Assembly (NCBI GenBank): GCA_030042375.1
Contig: JASHZU010000487.1
Location: 1 to 6,755 of the forward strand
Direction of reading: 5' to 3'
DNA length: 6,755 nt
DNA from: Verrucomicrobiia bacterium
GTDB taxonomy: Bacteria > Verrucomicrobiota > Verrucomicrobiae > Limisphaerales > UBA11358
Shown here: positions 1-6,755 of the stretch, in pieces
Layout: every line of letters starts with the position of its first letter
Numbering within the stretch: the first letter of the stretch is position 1
The notes under the pieces: model-generated
The model's database searches: none
What the model saw: only the letters and a program-made list of their open reading frames with translations
Told to the model about the DNA's origin: nothing
Program-made: the position numbers and the translations under genes

Positions 1-3000
1 GCCAATTTTTCCAGGCCGACCAGTTCCATGTTGCAGTGCGATGCAAAATCTCCCGCTTCGTCCAGCACGTAAGCGATGCCGCCGCTCATGCCTGCTGCGA
101 AATTGCGGCCAGTCTTGCCGAGGATGACCACGCGCCCGCCGGTCATGTATTCGCAACCATGGTCGCCCACGGCCTCAACGACCGCGTTGACGCCCGAATT
201 GCGGACGCCGAAGCGTTCGCCCGCCATGCCGCGCACAAAAATCTCGCCGGCCGTCGCGCCGTAGAGCGCCACGTTGCCGATGATGATGTTGGCTTCCGGC
301 ACAAATGTCGAGCCGGCGGGCGGGTAAACAATCAGCTTGCCGCCGCTCAAGCCTTTGCCGAAATAATCGTTCGCATCGCCTTCCAGTTCGAGCGTCATGC
401 CGCGCGGCACGAACGCGCCGAAACTCTGGCCGGCGCTGCCGTTGAATTTCAAATGCACCGTGTCTTCGGGCAGGCCATTCGGCCCGTGCTTCTTCGTGAT
501 TTCGCTGCCGGTAATGGTGCCCACTACGCGATTGACGTTGTGGATGTCCATTTCCGCGCGGACTTTTTCGCCGCGCTCGATTGCCGGTTTGCAAACCTGG
601 AGCAGCTTCGTCACATCCAAAGATTCTTCCAGGCCATGGTCCTGGTCCTGCTGGCGATAACGGCCCACATCTGCCGGGACATTCGGCTGGTACAAAATCG
701 GCGTGAGGTCGAGCCCGCGCGCCTTCCAGTGATCAATGGCTTTCCACGGAACCAGCTTGTCCGTGCGGCCAATCATCTCGTTGAGCGTGCGGAAGCCGAG
801 TTTGGCCATGATTTCGCGAAGCTCCTGCGCGATGAAACGCATGAAGTTCACAACATGGTCCGGATTGCCGGCGAAACGCGCGCGCAGGCGTGGGTCTTGC
901 GTAGCCACACCCACCGGGCACGTGTTCAAATGGCACACGCGCATCATGATGCACCCGAGCACCACCAGCGGCGCGCTGGCAAAACCAAATTCCTCCGCGC
1001 CCAGCAACGCGGCCACGGCCACGTCACGGCCGGTCTTCAATTGGCCATCCGTTTCCACGTAAATGCGGCTGCGCAGGTTGTTTAACACGAGCGTCTGGTG
1101 CGTTTCCGCCAGGCCCAATTCCCACGGGCCACCCGCGTGTTTGATGGACGAGAGCGGCGAGGCGCCGGTCCCGCCGTCGTGGCCGGAAATCAAAACCACG
1201 TCCGCGTGCGCTTTGGCCACGCCCGCGGCGATGGTGCCCACGCCCACTTCGGCGACGAGCTTCACGCTCACGCGCGCATCGCGATTTGAATTTTTCAAAT
1301 CGTGAATCAGCTCCGCCAAATCTTCGATCGAATAAATGTCGTGGTGCGGCGGGGGCGAAATCAGCCCCACGCCCGCCGTCGTGCCGCGTACTTTGGCGAT
1401 AGGCGGATACACTTTCTTGCCCGGCAATTCGCCGCCTTCGCCCGGCTTGGCGCCCTGCGCCATTTTAATCTGCAACTCGCGCGCATTGACGAGGTAATGG
1501 CTCGTCACGCCAAACCGCCCGCTGGCGACCTGCTTGATGGCGGAATTTTTCGAATCGCCTTTGTCGTTCGTCCAGACGTAGCGTTCCGGGTCCTCGCCGC
1601 CTTCGCCAGTGTTAGATTTGCCGCCGACACGGTTCATCGCCACGGCCAGCGCCTCATGCGCTTCCTTGGAAATCGAGCCATAACTCATCGCCCCGGTCTT
1701 GAACCGCTTCACGATTTCCTCGACCGATTCCACTTCCTCAATCGGCAGCGGTTTCTCGGCAAACTTGAATTCCAGCAGCCCGCGCAACGTGCACAGGTTT
1801 TTTGCCTGGTTGTTCACCAGTTCGGCGTATTCCTGGAAAATTTTGTAACTGCCCAGGCGGCAGGCGTTCTGCAATTTATGAATCGATTGCGGATTGAACA
1901 AATGGAACTCCCCGCCGTCGCGCCATTGATATTGGCCGCCCGCTTCGAGCGTGGCTTCCGCGGGACGGTCCGGGAACGCGATGCGATGACGCGCGAGCGC
2001 TTCCTCGGCAATCACGCCCAAACCCGCGCCTTGGATGCGTGATGACGTCCACGTGAAATATTTGTTCACGACGTCGCTGTTGAGGCCCACGGCTTCAAAA
2101 ATCTGCGCGCCGCGATAGCTTTGGATGGTCGAGATGCCCATCTTGGCCATCGTTTTGACAACGCCCTTCACCGCGGCTTTGATGTATTTCTTAATCGCTG
2201 TTTTGTGGTCCGTGTTCGTGAGCAATCCCTGCTGGATCAAATCATCCAGCGTTGTGAACGCGAGATATGGATTGATAGCGCTGCAGCCGTAACCGATGAG
2301 CAGCGCAAAATGATGCACTTCGCGCGGCTCACCCGATTCGAGCACCAGCCCGACCTTGCCGCGCGTGCCCGCGCGGATGAGATGATGGTGCAAACCCGAA
2401 ATGGCGAGCAGCGCGGGAATTGGCGCCATGTCCTGCGAAATGCCGCGGTCCGACAAAATCAAAATGTTCGCACCCGCCGCAATGGCCTTGTCCGCTTCGG
2501 CAAACAATTTGTCCAGCGCGGTTTCCAAACCTTTCGCGCCTTCCGCCGCTTTGAACAAAATCGGCACCGTCACGGTTTTGAACGGCTTTCCGTCGAGCGC
2601 GCGCAATTTTTCCAATTCCTCGTTCGTGAGAATGGGATGCTTGAGCTTAATCAACGCGCAGCTTTCCGGCGTTGGATTCAGCAATCCGCCGCGTCCGCCC
2701 ACCATCGTTTCGGTCGAGGTAATGATTTCCTCGCGAATCGGGTCGATCGGCGGGTTCGTCACCTGCGCGAACAGTTGCTTGAAATAGTTGTAGAGCAACT
2801 GCGGCTTGTTCGAGAGCACCGCCAGCGGCGTGTCCGTGCCCATCGAGCCGAGCGGCTGCACGCCATCGTTGGCCATGGGGCCGAGGATGAAGCGTAAATC
2901 TTCAAACGTGTAACCAAACGCCTGCTGCCGCTGCAAAATTTTCCGATGGTCCGGCGCGGTGGCATTGGCCGGATCGGGCAAATTCTCGAGCAGGATATGA

Positions 3001-4391
3001 TGCTCATCGAGCCACTTCTTGTAAGGATGCGCGCTCGCGTACCGTTTCTTCAGCTCTTCGTCCGCGATGATCCGGCCCTGGCTGATGTCCACGAGGAACA
3101 TCCTGCCCGGCTGCAACCGGCCTTTTTCCAGCACGCGCTCCGGCGGCACCGACAGTACGCCGGCTTCCGACGCCATGATGACCATGTCGTCTTTCGTCAC
3201 ATAATAGCGCGAAGGCCGCAAGCCGTTGCGGTCCAGGCACGCGCCGATAATTTGGCCGTCCGTAAACGCCATGGACGCCGGGCCATCCCATGGCTCCATC
3301 AGGCACGAATGAAATTCATAAAACGCCCGCCGTTCGGGGTCCATGCTCTCATGGTTTTCCCACGGCTCGGGAATCATCATCATCATGGCATGCGGCAATT
3401 CGCGCCCGGCCATGACAAGCAGCTCCACGCAATTATCAAACTGCGCTGAGTCGCTGCCGTCCGTGTTGATGACGGGGATGATTTTTTTGATGTCGTCGCC
3501 CAGGAGCGGCGATTTGAAATTCGCCTGCGCCGCGTGCATCCAATTGACGTTGCCTCGCAGCGTATTGATTTCGCCATTGTGCGCGATATAACGATTCGGA
3601 TGCGCCCGGTCCCAGCTTGGGAACGTGTTCGTGGAAAAGCGCGAGTGCACCAGCGCCAGCGCCGTCGTTACCATCGGGTCGCGCAAGTCCGGGTAATACT
3701 CCTCCACCTGCGCCGACATCAACATGCCTTTGTAAATGCATGTGCGTGCCGACAGGCTGGAAACGTAAAACATTTTTCCGCCGGGGATTTTTCCGGCATA
3801 ACGGATTTTTTGCTCGGCAATTTTGCGGATGACAAAAAGTTTCCGCTCAAACGCCTGCTCGTCCTTGAGGTTGGCGTTTCGGCCGACAAAAACCTGCGCC
3901 ATGAACGGCTCCGCGGCCACGGCCGTTTTGCCGAGCGTGGAATTGTCCGTGGGCACATCGCGCCAGCCCAGGACCGTCTGGCCTTCGTCTGAAATCACCT
4001 TCGCAAATTCGCGCTTGATGTTCTCGCGCTCGGTTTTGTCCTGCGGCAGGAAAATCATGCCCAGGCCGTACTGGCCCGGCGCGGGAAGTTTGAACCCGAG
4101 CTTTTCGGTTTGCGCGGCGAGAAATTCATGCGGCACCTGGATGAGGATGCCCGCGCCGTCGCCCGTGTTGGTTTCGCAACCGCACGCGCCGCGATGGTCC
4201 AGATGCACCAGGATTTTCAGGGCGTCGGTCACCATTTGATGGGTCTTTTTGCCCTTCATATGAACGACAAAGCCCAGCCCGCACGCATCATGCTCGAATT
4301 GCGGGTCATAAAGTCCCTGTGCCGGCGGTGCGGAAATTGCTCCTTGCACGCGCCGTTTCTCTTCCTGTTGCTGCATTGTGTTATTAGTCAT
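1..4391 (-). CDS. gltB: Glutamate synthase large (alpha) subunit, 3' end outside the window
   Basis: Makes glutamate from 2-oxoglutarate and glutamine: ammonia released from glutamine in the N-terminal domain is tunnelled to the FMN site. The frame is open for 1463 codons, with no stop or frameshift seen on translation; about 50-80 C-terminal codons should lie beyond the left edge. Visible parts: a 36-residue propeptide ending 'FEHDA', then nucleophile Cys37 (CGLGFVVH), exposed on maturation; class II glutaminase domain to about residue 440, with Arg251 in 'RFSTNT' and Asn272-Gly273 in 'HNGEIN'; central domain from about 480 ('[19 protein letters not shown]'); FMN barrel about 850-1230 ('MSYGSIS' at 902, '[12 protein letters not shown]' at 1071); 3Fe-4S cysteines 1147, 1153 and 1158; GXGXG domain from about 1260. 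The long loop of ferredoxin-dependent enzymes is absent, suggesting the NADPH type that pairs with GltD. The start is ATG 4391, with an in-frame TAA at 4416-4418; ATG 4376 is an alternative. Neither has a clear Shine-Dalgarno. Confidence 0.97.
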   Translation of the reverse strand, partial: MTNNTMQQQEEKRRVQGAISAPPAQGLYDPQFEHDACGLGFVVHMKGKKTHQMVTDALKILVHLDHRGACGCETNTGDGAGILIQVPHEFLAAQTEKLGFKLPAPGQYGLGMIFLPQDKTERENIKREFAKVISDEGQTVLGWRDVPTDNSTLGKTAVAAEPFMAQVFVGRNANLKDEQAFERKLFVIRKIAEQKIRYAGKIPGGKMFYVSSLSARTCIYKGMLMSAQVEEYYPDLRDPMVTTALALVHSRFSTNTFPSWDRAHPNRYIAHNGEINTLRGNVNWMHAAQANFKSPLLGDDIKKIIPVINTDGSDSAQFDNCVELLVMAGRELPHAMMMMIPEPWENHESMDPERRAFYEFHSCLMEPWDGPASMAFTDGQIIGACLDRNGLRPSRYYVTKDDMVIMASEAGVLSVPPERVLEKGRLQPGRMFLVDISQGRIIADEELKKRYASAHPYKKWLDEHHILLENLPDPANATAPDHRKILQRQQAFGYTFEDLRFILGPMANDGVQPLGSMGTDTPLAVLSNKPQLLYNYFKQLFAQVTNPPIDPIREEIITSTETMVGGRGGLLNPTPESCALIKLKHPILTNEELEKLRALDGKPFKTVTVPILFKAAEGAKGLETALDKLFAEADKAIAAGANILILSDRGISQDMAPIPALLAISGLHHHLIRAGTRGKVGLVLESGEPREVHHFALLIGYGCSAINPYLAFTTLDDLIQQGLLTNTDHKTAIKKYIKAAVKGVVKTMAKMGISTIQSYRGAQIFEAVGLNSDVVNKYFTWTSSRIQGAGLGVIAEEALARHRIAFPDRPAEATLEAGGQYQWRDGGEFHLFNPQSIHKLQNACRLGSYKIFQEYAELVNNQAKNLCTLRGLLEFKFAEKPLPIEEVESVEEIVKRFKTGAMSYGSISKEAHEALAVAMNRVGGKSNTGEGGEDPERYVWTNDKGDSKNSAIKQVASGRFGVTSHYLVNARELQIKMAQGAKPGEGGELPGKKVYPPIAKVRGTTAGVGLISPPPHHDIYSIEDLAELIHDLKNSNRDARVSVKLVAEVGVGTIAAGVAKAHADVVLISGHDGGTGASPLSSIKHAGGPWELGLAETHQTLVLNNLRSRIYVETDGQLKTGRDVAVAALLGAEEFGFASAPLVVLGCIMMRVCHLNTCPVGVATQDPRLRARFAGNPDHVVNFMRFIAQELREIMAKLGFRTLNEMIGRTDKLVPWKAIDHWKARGLDLTPILYQPNVPADVGRYRQQDQDHGLEESLDVTKLLQVCKPAIERGEKVRAEMDIHNVNRVVGTITGSEITKKHGPNGLPEDTVHLKFNGSAGQSFGAFVPRGMTLELEGDANDYFGKGLSGGKLIVYPPAGSTFVPEANIIIGNVALYGATAGEIFVRGMAGERFGVRNSGVNAVVEAVGDHGCEYMTGGRVVILGKTGRNFAAGMSGGIAYVLDEAGDFASHCNMELVGLEKL

Positions 4392-4460
4392 TAACCAACG
4401 AAACGCCGTCGTCCGTTATTTTTTACTCAAAATTAGCAATTTTGCAATAAAACATTTTGG

Positions 4461-4476
4461 AAAACACAGGTGTTTT
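4461..4476. promoter_or_regulatory. Inverted repeat upstream of gltB, possible operator
   Basis: AAAACAC and GTGTTTT form perfect 7-bp arms around a 2-base centre (AG). The repeat lies 70-85 bp upstream of the gltB start, in the AT-rich part of the intergenic region where the gltB promoter should be. The short spacing and the absence of a following T run fit a dimeric regulator site better than a terminator. Closer to gltB there is also a direct repeat, GCAAT at 4436-4440 and 4444-4448. I could not pick convincing -35/-10 hexamers. No regulator family is implied; the site may be chance in AT-rich DNA. Confidence 0.35.
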
Positions 4477-4533
4477 GAGGATTAACTCTTTGCTTCCGTG
4501 AGCATCTTTCGCTGTCTTTTTCTAATCTTGCGG

Positions 4534-4662
4534 CTCGTGCATGATGCCAAGGACAACGGCGCGCAGGAAATCCATTCCGAGTACAGCCCGCATTATTACG
4601 CCGCATTTGTTTTTGATCCAGACGGCTACCGCTTCGAAGCTGTCATCACGAGCATGGCCTGA
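4534..4662 (+). pseudogene. C-terminal remnant of a glyoxalase/VOC-fold protein
   Basis: Forty-two codons plus a TGA stop read as the C-terminal end of a small vicinal-oxygen-chelate (VOC, glyoxalase/bleomycin-resistance) protein. The recognisable pieces, in order, are 'KDNGA', 'SPHYYAAFVFDPDG' and 'FEAV'; many VOC proteins end in this region with DNGAPG, YHPNYYGAFVLDPDG and IEAV. The Glu of 'FEAV' matches the last metal ligand of the family. The roughly 90 upstream residues a full protein needs are missing: the frame is closed by TAA at 4483-4485 and the codons from 4486 to about 4533 show no VOC character. No good start with a ribosome binding site is present. It is best read as the tail of a truncated, dead gene, ending 16 bp before the stop of the converging gene at 4679. 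A functional microprotein starting at GTG 4498 is conceivable but unlikely. Confidence 0.72.
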
Positions 4663-4678
4663 TTCAAATCGGAACTCT

Positions 4679-5680
4679 TTACTGCATCTTTAGAACGAAA
4701 AATTGTTGCCGGGCGGCCGGGCTCACGGCATTGGTCGCGGTGATCGTTGCCGCCCCCAGCACCCGCCAAAGATTATTTGTGCTGACCACTTTCCATTGAC
4801 TGAGCGGCAACGCCACATTTGTGGTGGTCATGACACTATACATCGTACCCGGGATCCCGTTGGTGGCGTTGATGACCAGGTTCGTGCCGGAAGCCACCTG
4901 GAAAGAAGCGATGTTCGCTGCGGAAAAGAAATAGTCCGGGGCAAACTCGATATAATAGTTCGAGTTGGTGGCCAGGAACGCCGGATCGATATAAATTTGC
5001 GGGTCCACAGTGGCATTCGCACTCCCGCTCACCGGTGGATAGCTTGATTGCCCGTAATTTCCCGTAGTGACCTGGGCAGACGCATTGACCGACACGTACA
5101 CGATAACCGTAGCGGGGATTAGCACCGATTGATTGAGTGAGAAGGACGAGTTTGCGTAATTTGCATCGCCGCTAACAATCGGGCCGATCTCATCCTCGGC
5201 GCCGAAGCTCGCCTGGGATTCCACGTAGATGCCATCGTTTCCGGATGCCGTTCCCGAGGCCAGAAAGACGATCGGCACTTGCATCGGGCTGGCGCCCTCG
5301 ACTACGAACGAGCCGTTAATGCTCCCGCCGGCGTTGATGTAGAAATATTCGCTCATCCCGAGCCCATTGGCAGTGGCCTCGATTTCGTTTGGAGATCCCC
5401 CAATCAACGATAACGTGGCTGTGCCTGAACACGCCCCATCGTTCACCATGCCAGTAGCTGTTCCCGGCGCGTCGATATCTTGCCCGCTAAACGGATTATT
5501 GCCGATCACTCCGCCGGCAGACCCCGTGTAAGTTACGGAAGACAATGCCTGGCCGCGGGCCAATGGAGCCAGACATAAAATCAACAAACCGATCGCCGCG
5601 CCCCATCGCTGGCTCAGCCGTTGATGAAAATAAACTATTCCACGAGGGATGAAGTGAATGAAGTTATTTTGGTATGGCAT
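4679..5680 (-). CDS. Secreted protein of unknown function with Verrucomicrobia-type C-terminal domain
   Basis: Encodes 333 residues from ATG 5680, chosen because GGAG lies 5 bases upstream and a secretion signal follows; the frame extends 28 codons further upstream to 5764, but that part is unlike coding sequence. The signal has a long polar, basic start (residues 1-26), a hydrophobic core (about 27-41, AAIGLLILCLAPLA) and a likely cut near residues 43-45 (RGQA). The mature part is rich in Ser, Thr, Gly, Ala and Asn, as in extracellular beta-sheet proteins. Residues about 220-245 (DPQIYIDPAFL, YYIEFAPDY) resemble the segment before the anchor in many PEP-CTERM proteins, but no PEP motif, second membrane helix or basic tail follows. 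Instead residues 258-333 (PGTMYSV, TTTN, LSQWKVVSTNN, QQFFVLK) resemble a terminal beta domain common in large secreted verrucomicrobial proteins. No catalytic motif is seen. Divergent from the propeller gene. Confidence 0.85.
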   Translation of the reverse strand: MPYQNNFIHFIPRGIVYFHQRLSQRWGAAIGLLILCLAPLARGQALSSVTYTGSAGGVIGNNPFSGQDIDAPGTATGMVNDGACSGTATLSLIGGSPNEIEATANGLGMSEYFYINAGGSINGSFVVEGASPMQVPIVFLASGTASGNDGIYVESQASFGAEDEIGPIVSGDANYANSSFSLNQSVLIPATVIVYVSVNASAQVTTGNYGQSSYPPVSGSANATVDPQIYIDPAFLATNSNYYIEFAPDYFFSAANIASFQVASGTNLVINATNGIPGTMYSVMTTTNVALPLSQWKVVSTNNLWRVLGAATITATNAVSPAARQQFFVLKMQ

Positions 5681-5685
5681 AATGA

Positions 5686-5689
5686 CTCC
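5686..5689 (-). promoter_or_regulatory. Shine-Dalgarno of the secreted-protein gene
   Basis: On the minus strand GGAG is followed by five bases (TCATT) and then ATG 5680. This is the clearest ribosome binding site in the window. It decides the start at 5680 over the upstream in-frame start at 5764. Confidence 0.7.
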
Positions 5690-5774
5690 GTAATTGAGCC
5701 TGTCGCTTTCCAAACCCTCCCTGTGTAAAAGTGCAGGTCTTTTCCTGAGCCTTCTCCAGCCCATTCATTTAACT

Positions 5775-5800
5775 TTTACAAAGGATTAATTTTTTGTAAA
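5775..5800. promoter_or_regulatory. Inverted repeat in the divergent spacer, possible shared operator/promoter
   Basis: TTTACAAA (5775-5782) and TTTGTAAA (5793-5800) are perfect 8-bp inverted arms separated by 10 AT-rich bases. The arm centres are 18 bp apart. The repeat is near the middle of the 239 bp spacer, 95 bp from the start of the minus-strand gene and about 119 bp from the start of the plus-strand gene. On each strand the outer arm offers a -35-like TTTACA, with a weak -10-like hexamer 16 bases further on (TAAAAG on minus, TAAAGG on plus). The symmetry could therefore be a dimeric regulator site, a back-to-back promoter, or both. No T run follows, and both flanking genes point away, which argues against a terminator. 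Confidence 0.45.
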
Positions 5801-5818
5801 GGGCAAATCGGTGCAGTT

Positions 5819-5923
5819 TTGCGACTTGATATTCCGCAATTGGAACGTCATCGCGCCAATCACAATTTGCTGGAAAATCAGCGTAAATCACTGGCACAGA
5901 AGACGCTGCCCATTCGCCCGTGA
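5819..5923 (+). other. Short reading frame overlapping the propeller start by 4 bases (doubtful)
   Basis: This frame encodes about 34 residues (LRLDIPQLERHRANHNLLEN, then QRKSLAQKTLPIRP) and ends in TGA at 5921-5923, so it shares GTGA with the GTG start at 5920 of the next gene, the arrangement used for translational coupling. The composition (Leu, Arg, Gln, Asn, Glu; helix-like) is more protein-like than usual for a chance frame. The only available start is TTG 5819; an AAAGGG at 5798-5803 is too far upstream to be a good ribosome binding site. The frame is open back to 5729 but without ATG or GTG. It could be a coupled leader peptide, a gene remnant or chance. Confidence 0.2.
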
Positions 5924-6755
5924 AAACGCTGCTTCTGATAATCATGGGCCTGACAATGGCCCTGACGGCATCTGCGCAGAGATGGACCAGCACCGGCTCG
6001 CCGACCAATAGCTGGACATGCATCGCCTGCTCGGCCAACGGCAGTAATGTCATTGCGGGAGCCGGCGGGAACACTGGTGGAGGCCCGCTTTATCTCTCTA
6101 CGAACTCAGGGACTACCTGGAAGATTACCATCGCTACAAATGAATATTGGACCTCGGTGGCCTCGTCCGCAGACGGAACCCATTTATTCGCGGCGGCTGC
6201 TTATTGGTCGGCCAGCGGTCCCGGGGGACTTTATATTTCCACCAATTCTGGCGCCACATGGATGACCAATAATTTGCCGGATATATATTGGGGTTCCGTC
6301 GCATCATCCGCAGACGGGCGCACTCTCGTGGCAGCGGCGCCGAGCTTTGCCGATGCCTCGGACATAGGCGGGATTTTTTGTTCGACTAATGGTGGTACCA
6401 GCTGGACGACGAATTATATTAATAATATGTTCGACGTGGCAACGTCCGCAGATGGGAAGAAAATGTTCGCGGTCGGAGGCGAATCTTTTCGTTCAACGAA
6501 TTCAGGCACCACATGGGTTCAAGATACCAATGTTCCGTTTATTGCTTCGTTTGCCAGTCCATCGCAATACATTGCTTCCTCAGCCGACGGAAACAAGCTG
6601 GTGCTGGCGGTAACTGCCAGTACTTATGGCACTCAACCTCAGCTTTATGACCAGGTTTATGTCTCAACTAACTTTGGTGACACATGGAATTTGACACTAA
6701 CATCCAGCAATGGCTGGTGGCAATATATCGCGTCATCCGCCGACGGAAATGTTCT
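5920..6755 (+). CDS. Exported Asp-box (BNR-like) beta-propeller protein, 3' end outside the window
   Basis: 278 codons are visible, open to the right edge. The start is GTG 5920: an in-frame TAA at 5884-5886 closes the frame upstream, and GTG gives Lys2, a hydrophobic core (LLLIIMGLTMAL) and an ASA cut site after residue 19, a standard signal peptide. ATG 5944 would lose the basic start. There is no strong Shine-Dalgarno. The mature part repeats a unit of about 46 residues: 'SADG' turns at about 38, 83, 130, 176, 221 and 273, each followed by a strand and then an Asp-box-like 'S-T-N-x-G-x-T/S-W' at 60, 107, 155, 192 and 249. Asp boxes mark the blade turns of sialidases, sortilin/Vps10 and Ycf48-like propellers. 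Asn replaces the usual Asp in all five. No sialidase catalytic residues are evident, so a binding or scaffold role outside the cytoplasm is more likely than an enzyme. The substrate is unknown. Confidence 0.9.
   Translation, partial: MKTLLLIIMGLTMALTASAQRWTSTGSPTNSWTCIACSANGSNVIAGAGGNTGGGPLYLSTNSGTTWKITIATNEYWTSVASSADGTHLFAAAAYWSASGPGGLYISTNSGATWMTNNLPDIYWGSVASSADGRTLVAAAPSFADASDIGGIFCSTNGGTSWTTNYINNMFDVATSADGKKMFAVGGESFRSTNSGTTWVQDTNVPFIASFASPSQYIASSADGNKLVLAVTASTYGTQPQLYDQVYVSTNFGDTWNLTLTSSNGWWQYIASSADGNV
6097..6687 (+). repeat. Five Asp-box repeats within the propeller gene
   Basis: The eight-residue boxes are encoded at 6097-6120 (STNSGTTW), 6238-6261 (STNSGATW), 6382-6405 (STNGGTSW), 6493-6516 (STNSGTTW) and 6664-6687 (STNFGDTW). 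Between them lie the 'SADG' turns. The DNA copies differ at many synonymous sites (TCTACGAAC, TCCACCAAT, TCGACTAAT, TCAACGAAT, TCAACTAAC for S-T-N). The repetition is therefore conserved at protein level and is not a recent tandem duplication. Confidence 0.85.

Noticed and set aside
1282..1302. Perfect hairpin CGATTTGAA-TTT-TTCAAATCG
   Set aside because: It lies inside the FMN domain and encodes the family-typical D-L-K-N-S-N-R stretch. There is no terminator context and it is probably coincidental.
3375..3386. Four tandem CAT triplets, a possible microsatellite
   Set aside because: On the coding strand they encode the Met run in '[10 protein letters not shown]', a conserved part of the GltB glutaminase domain.
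36..3992. A series of long plus-strand open frames (36-1085, 1302-2042, 2121-2897, 2946-3449, 3534-3992)
   Set aside because: They lie antisense to gltB, whose frame is continuous and matches the family throughout. Their His/Arg/Ala-rich translations are typical shadows of a GC-rich gene.
4663..4678. Terminator between the converging VOC remnant and the secreted-protein gene
   Set aside because: The 16 bp gap has no stem-loop followed by a T run on either strand.
4703..5047. Plus-strand open frame of 114 codons
   Set aside because: It is antisense to the C-terminal half of the secreted-protein gene, has no ribosome binding site and shows no family resemblance.
5811..6011. Plus-strand frame from GTG 5811 with AAAGGG upstream
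   Set aside because: The ribosome binding site spacing is acceptable, but the frame runs out of phase into the well-supported propeller gene and its Trp/Cys/His-rich translation looks random.
5769..6074. Minus-strand open frame of 101 codons across the divergent spacer
   Set aside because: It overlaps the signal peptide and first blade of the propeller gene and the inverted repeat. Its translation shows no recognisable features.
1..6755. Mobile elements, CRISPR arrays, tRNA or rRNA genes, riboswitches
   Set aside because: No transposase-like frame, flanking inverted repeats with target duplications, regularly spaced direct repeats or RNA gene signatures were seen on reading both strands.

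Overview
This 6.75 kb window looks like chromosomal DNA from a Verrucomicrobiota bacterium, probably a soil or freshwater relative of the Pedosphaera/Limisphaerales group. The phylum call is an inference. It rests on two secreted proteins of a style common there: one carries a C-terminal beta domain with 'TTTN...W' and 'STNN' motifs, and the other is built from 'STNSGTTW'/'SSADG' repeats. No rRNA or other decisive marker is present.

Left two thirds (1-4391, minus strand): one uninterrupted reading frame of 1463 codons for the large (alpha) subunit of glutamate synthase, GltB, running off the left edge before its stop codon. Every hallmark of the family is visible: a short propeptide before the nucleophilic Cys37, the glutaminase domain, the central linker domain, the FMN barrel, the 3Fe-4S cysteines and the start of the GXGXG helix domain. 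All long plus-strand frames across this stretch are antisense shadows of this GC-rich gene.

Middle (4392-4678): an AT-rich gltB upstream region with a small perfect inverted repeat (4461-4476), followed by a roughly 43-codon plus-strand remnant of a glyoxalase/VOC-fold protein (4534-4662). The remnant ends tail to tail with the next gene.

Right third (4679-6755): two secreted-protein genes transcribed divergently from a 239 bp spacer. The minus-strand gene (4679-5680) encodes a 333-residue exported protein of unknown function with a good ribosome binding site. The plus-strand gene (5920 to the right edge, incomplete) encodes an exported Asp-box/BNR-type beta-propeller with five complete blades visible and a sixth starting. 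Near the middle of the spacer lies a perfect 8-bp-arm inverted repeat (5775-5800), a plausible shared operator or bidirectional promoter element.

The layout is a core nitrogen-assimilation gene next to a looser, AT-richer accessory region of cell-surface or secreted proteins and gene debris. I see no functional link between gltB and the secreted genes. I found no mobile element, CRISPR array, tRNA or rRNA, and no convincing new multi-gene system. The points most worth checking are the divergent operator-like repeat, the VOC remnant and the architecture of the two secreted proteins.
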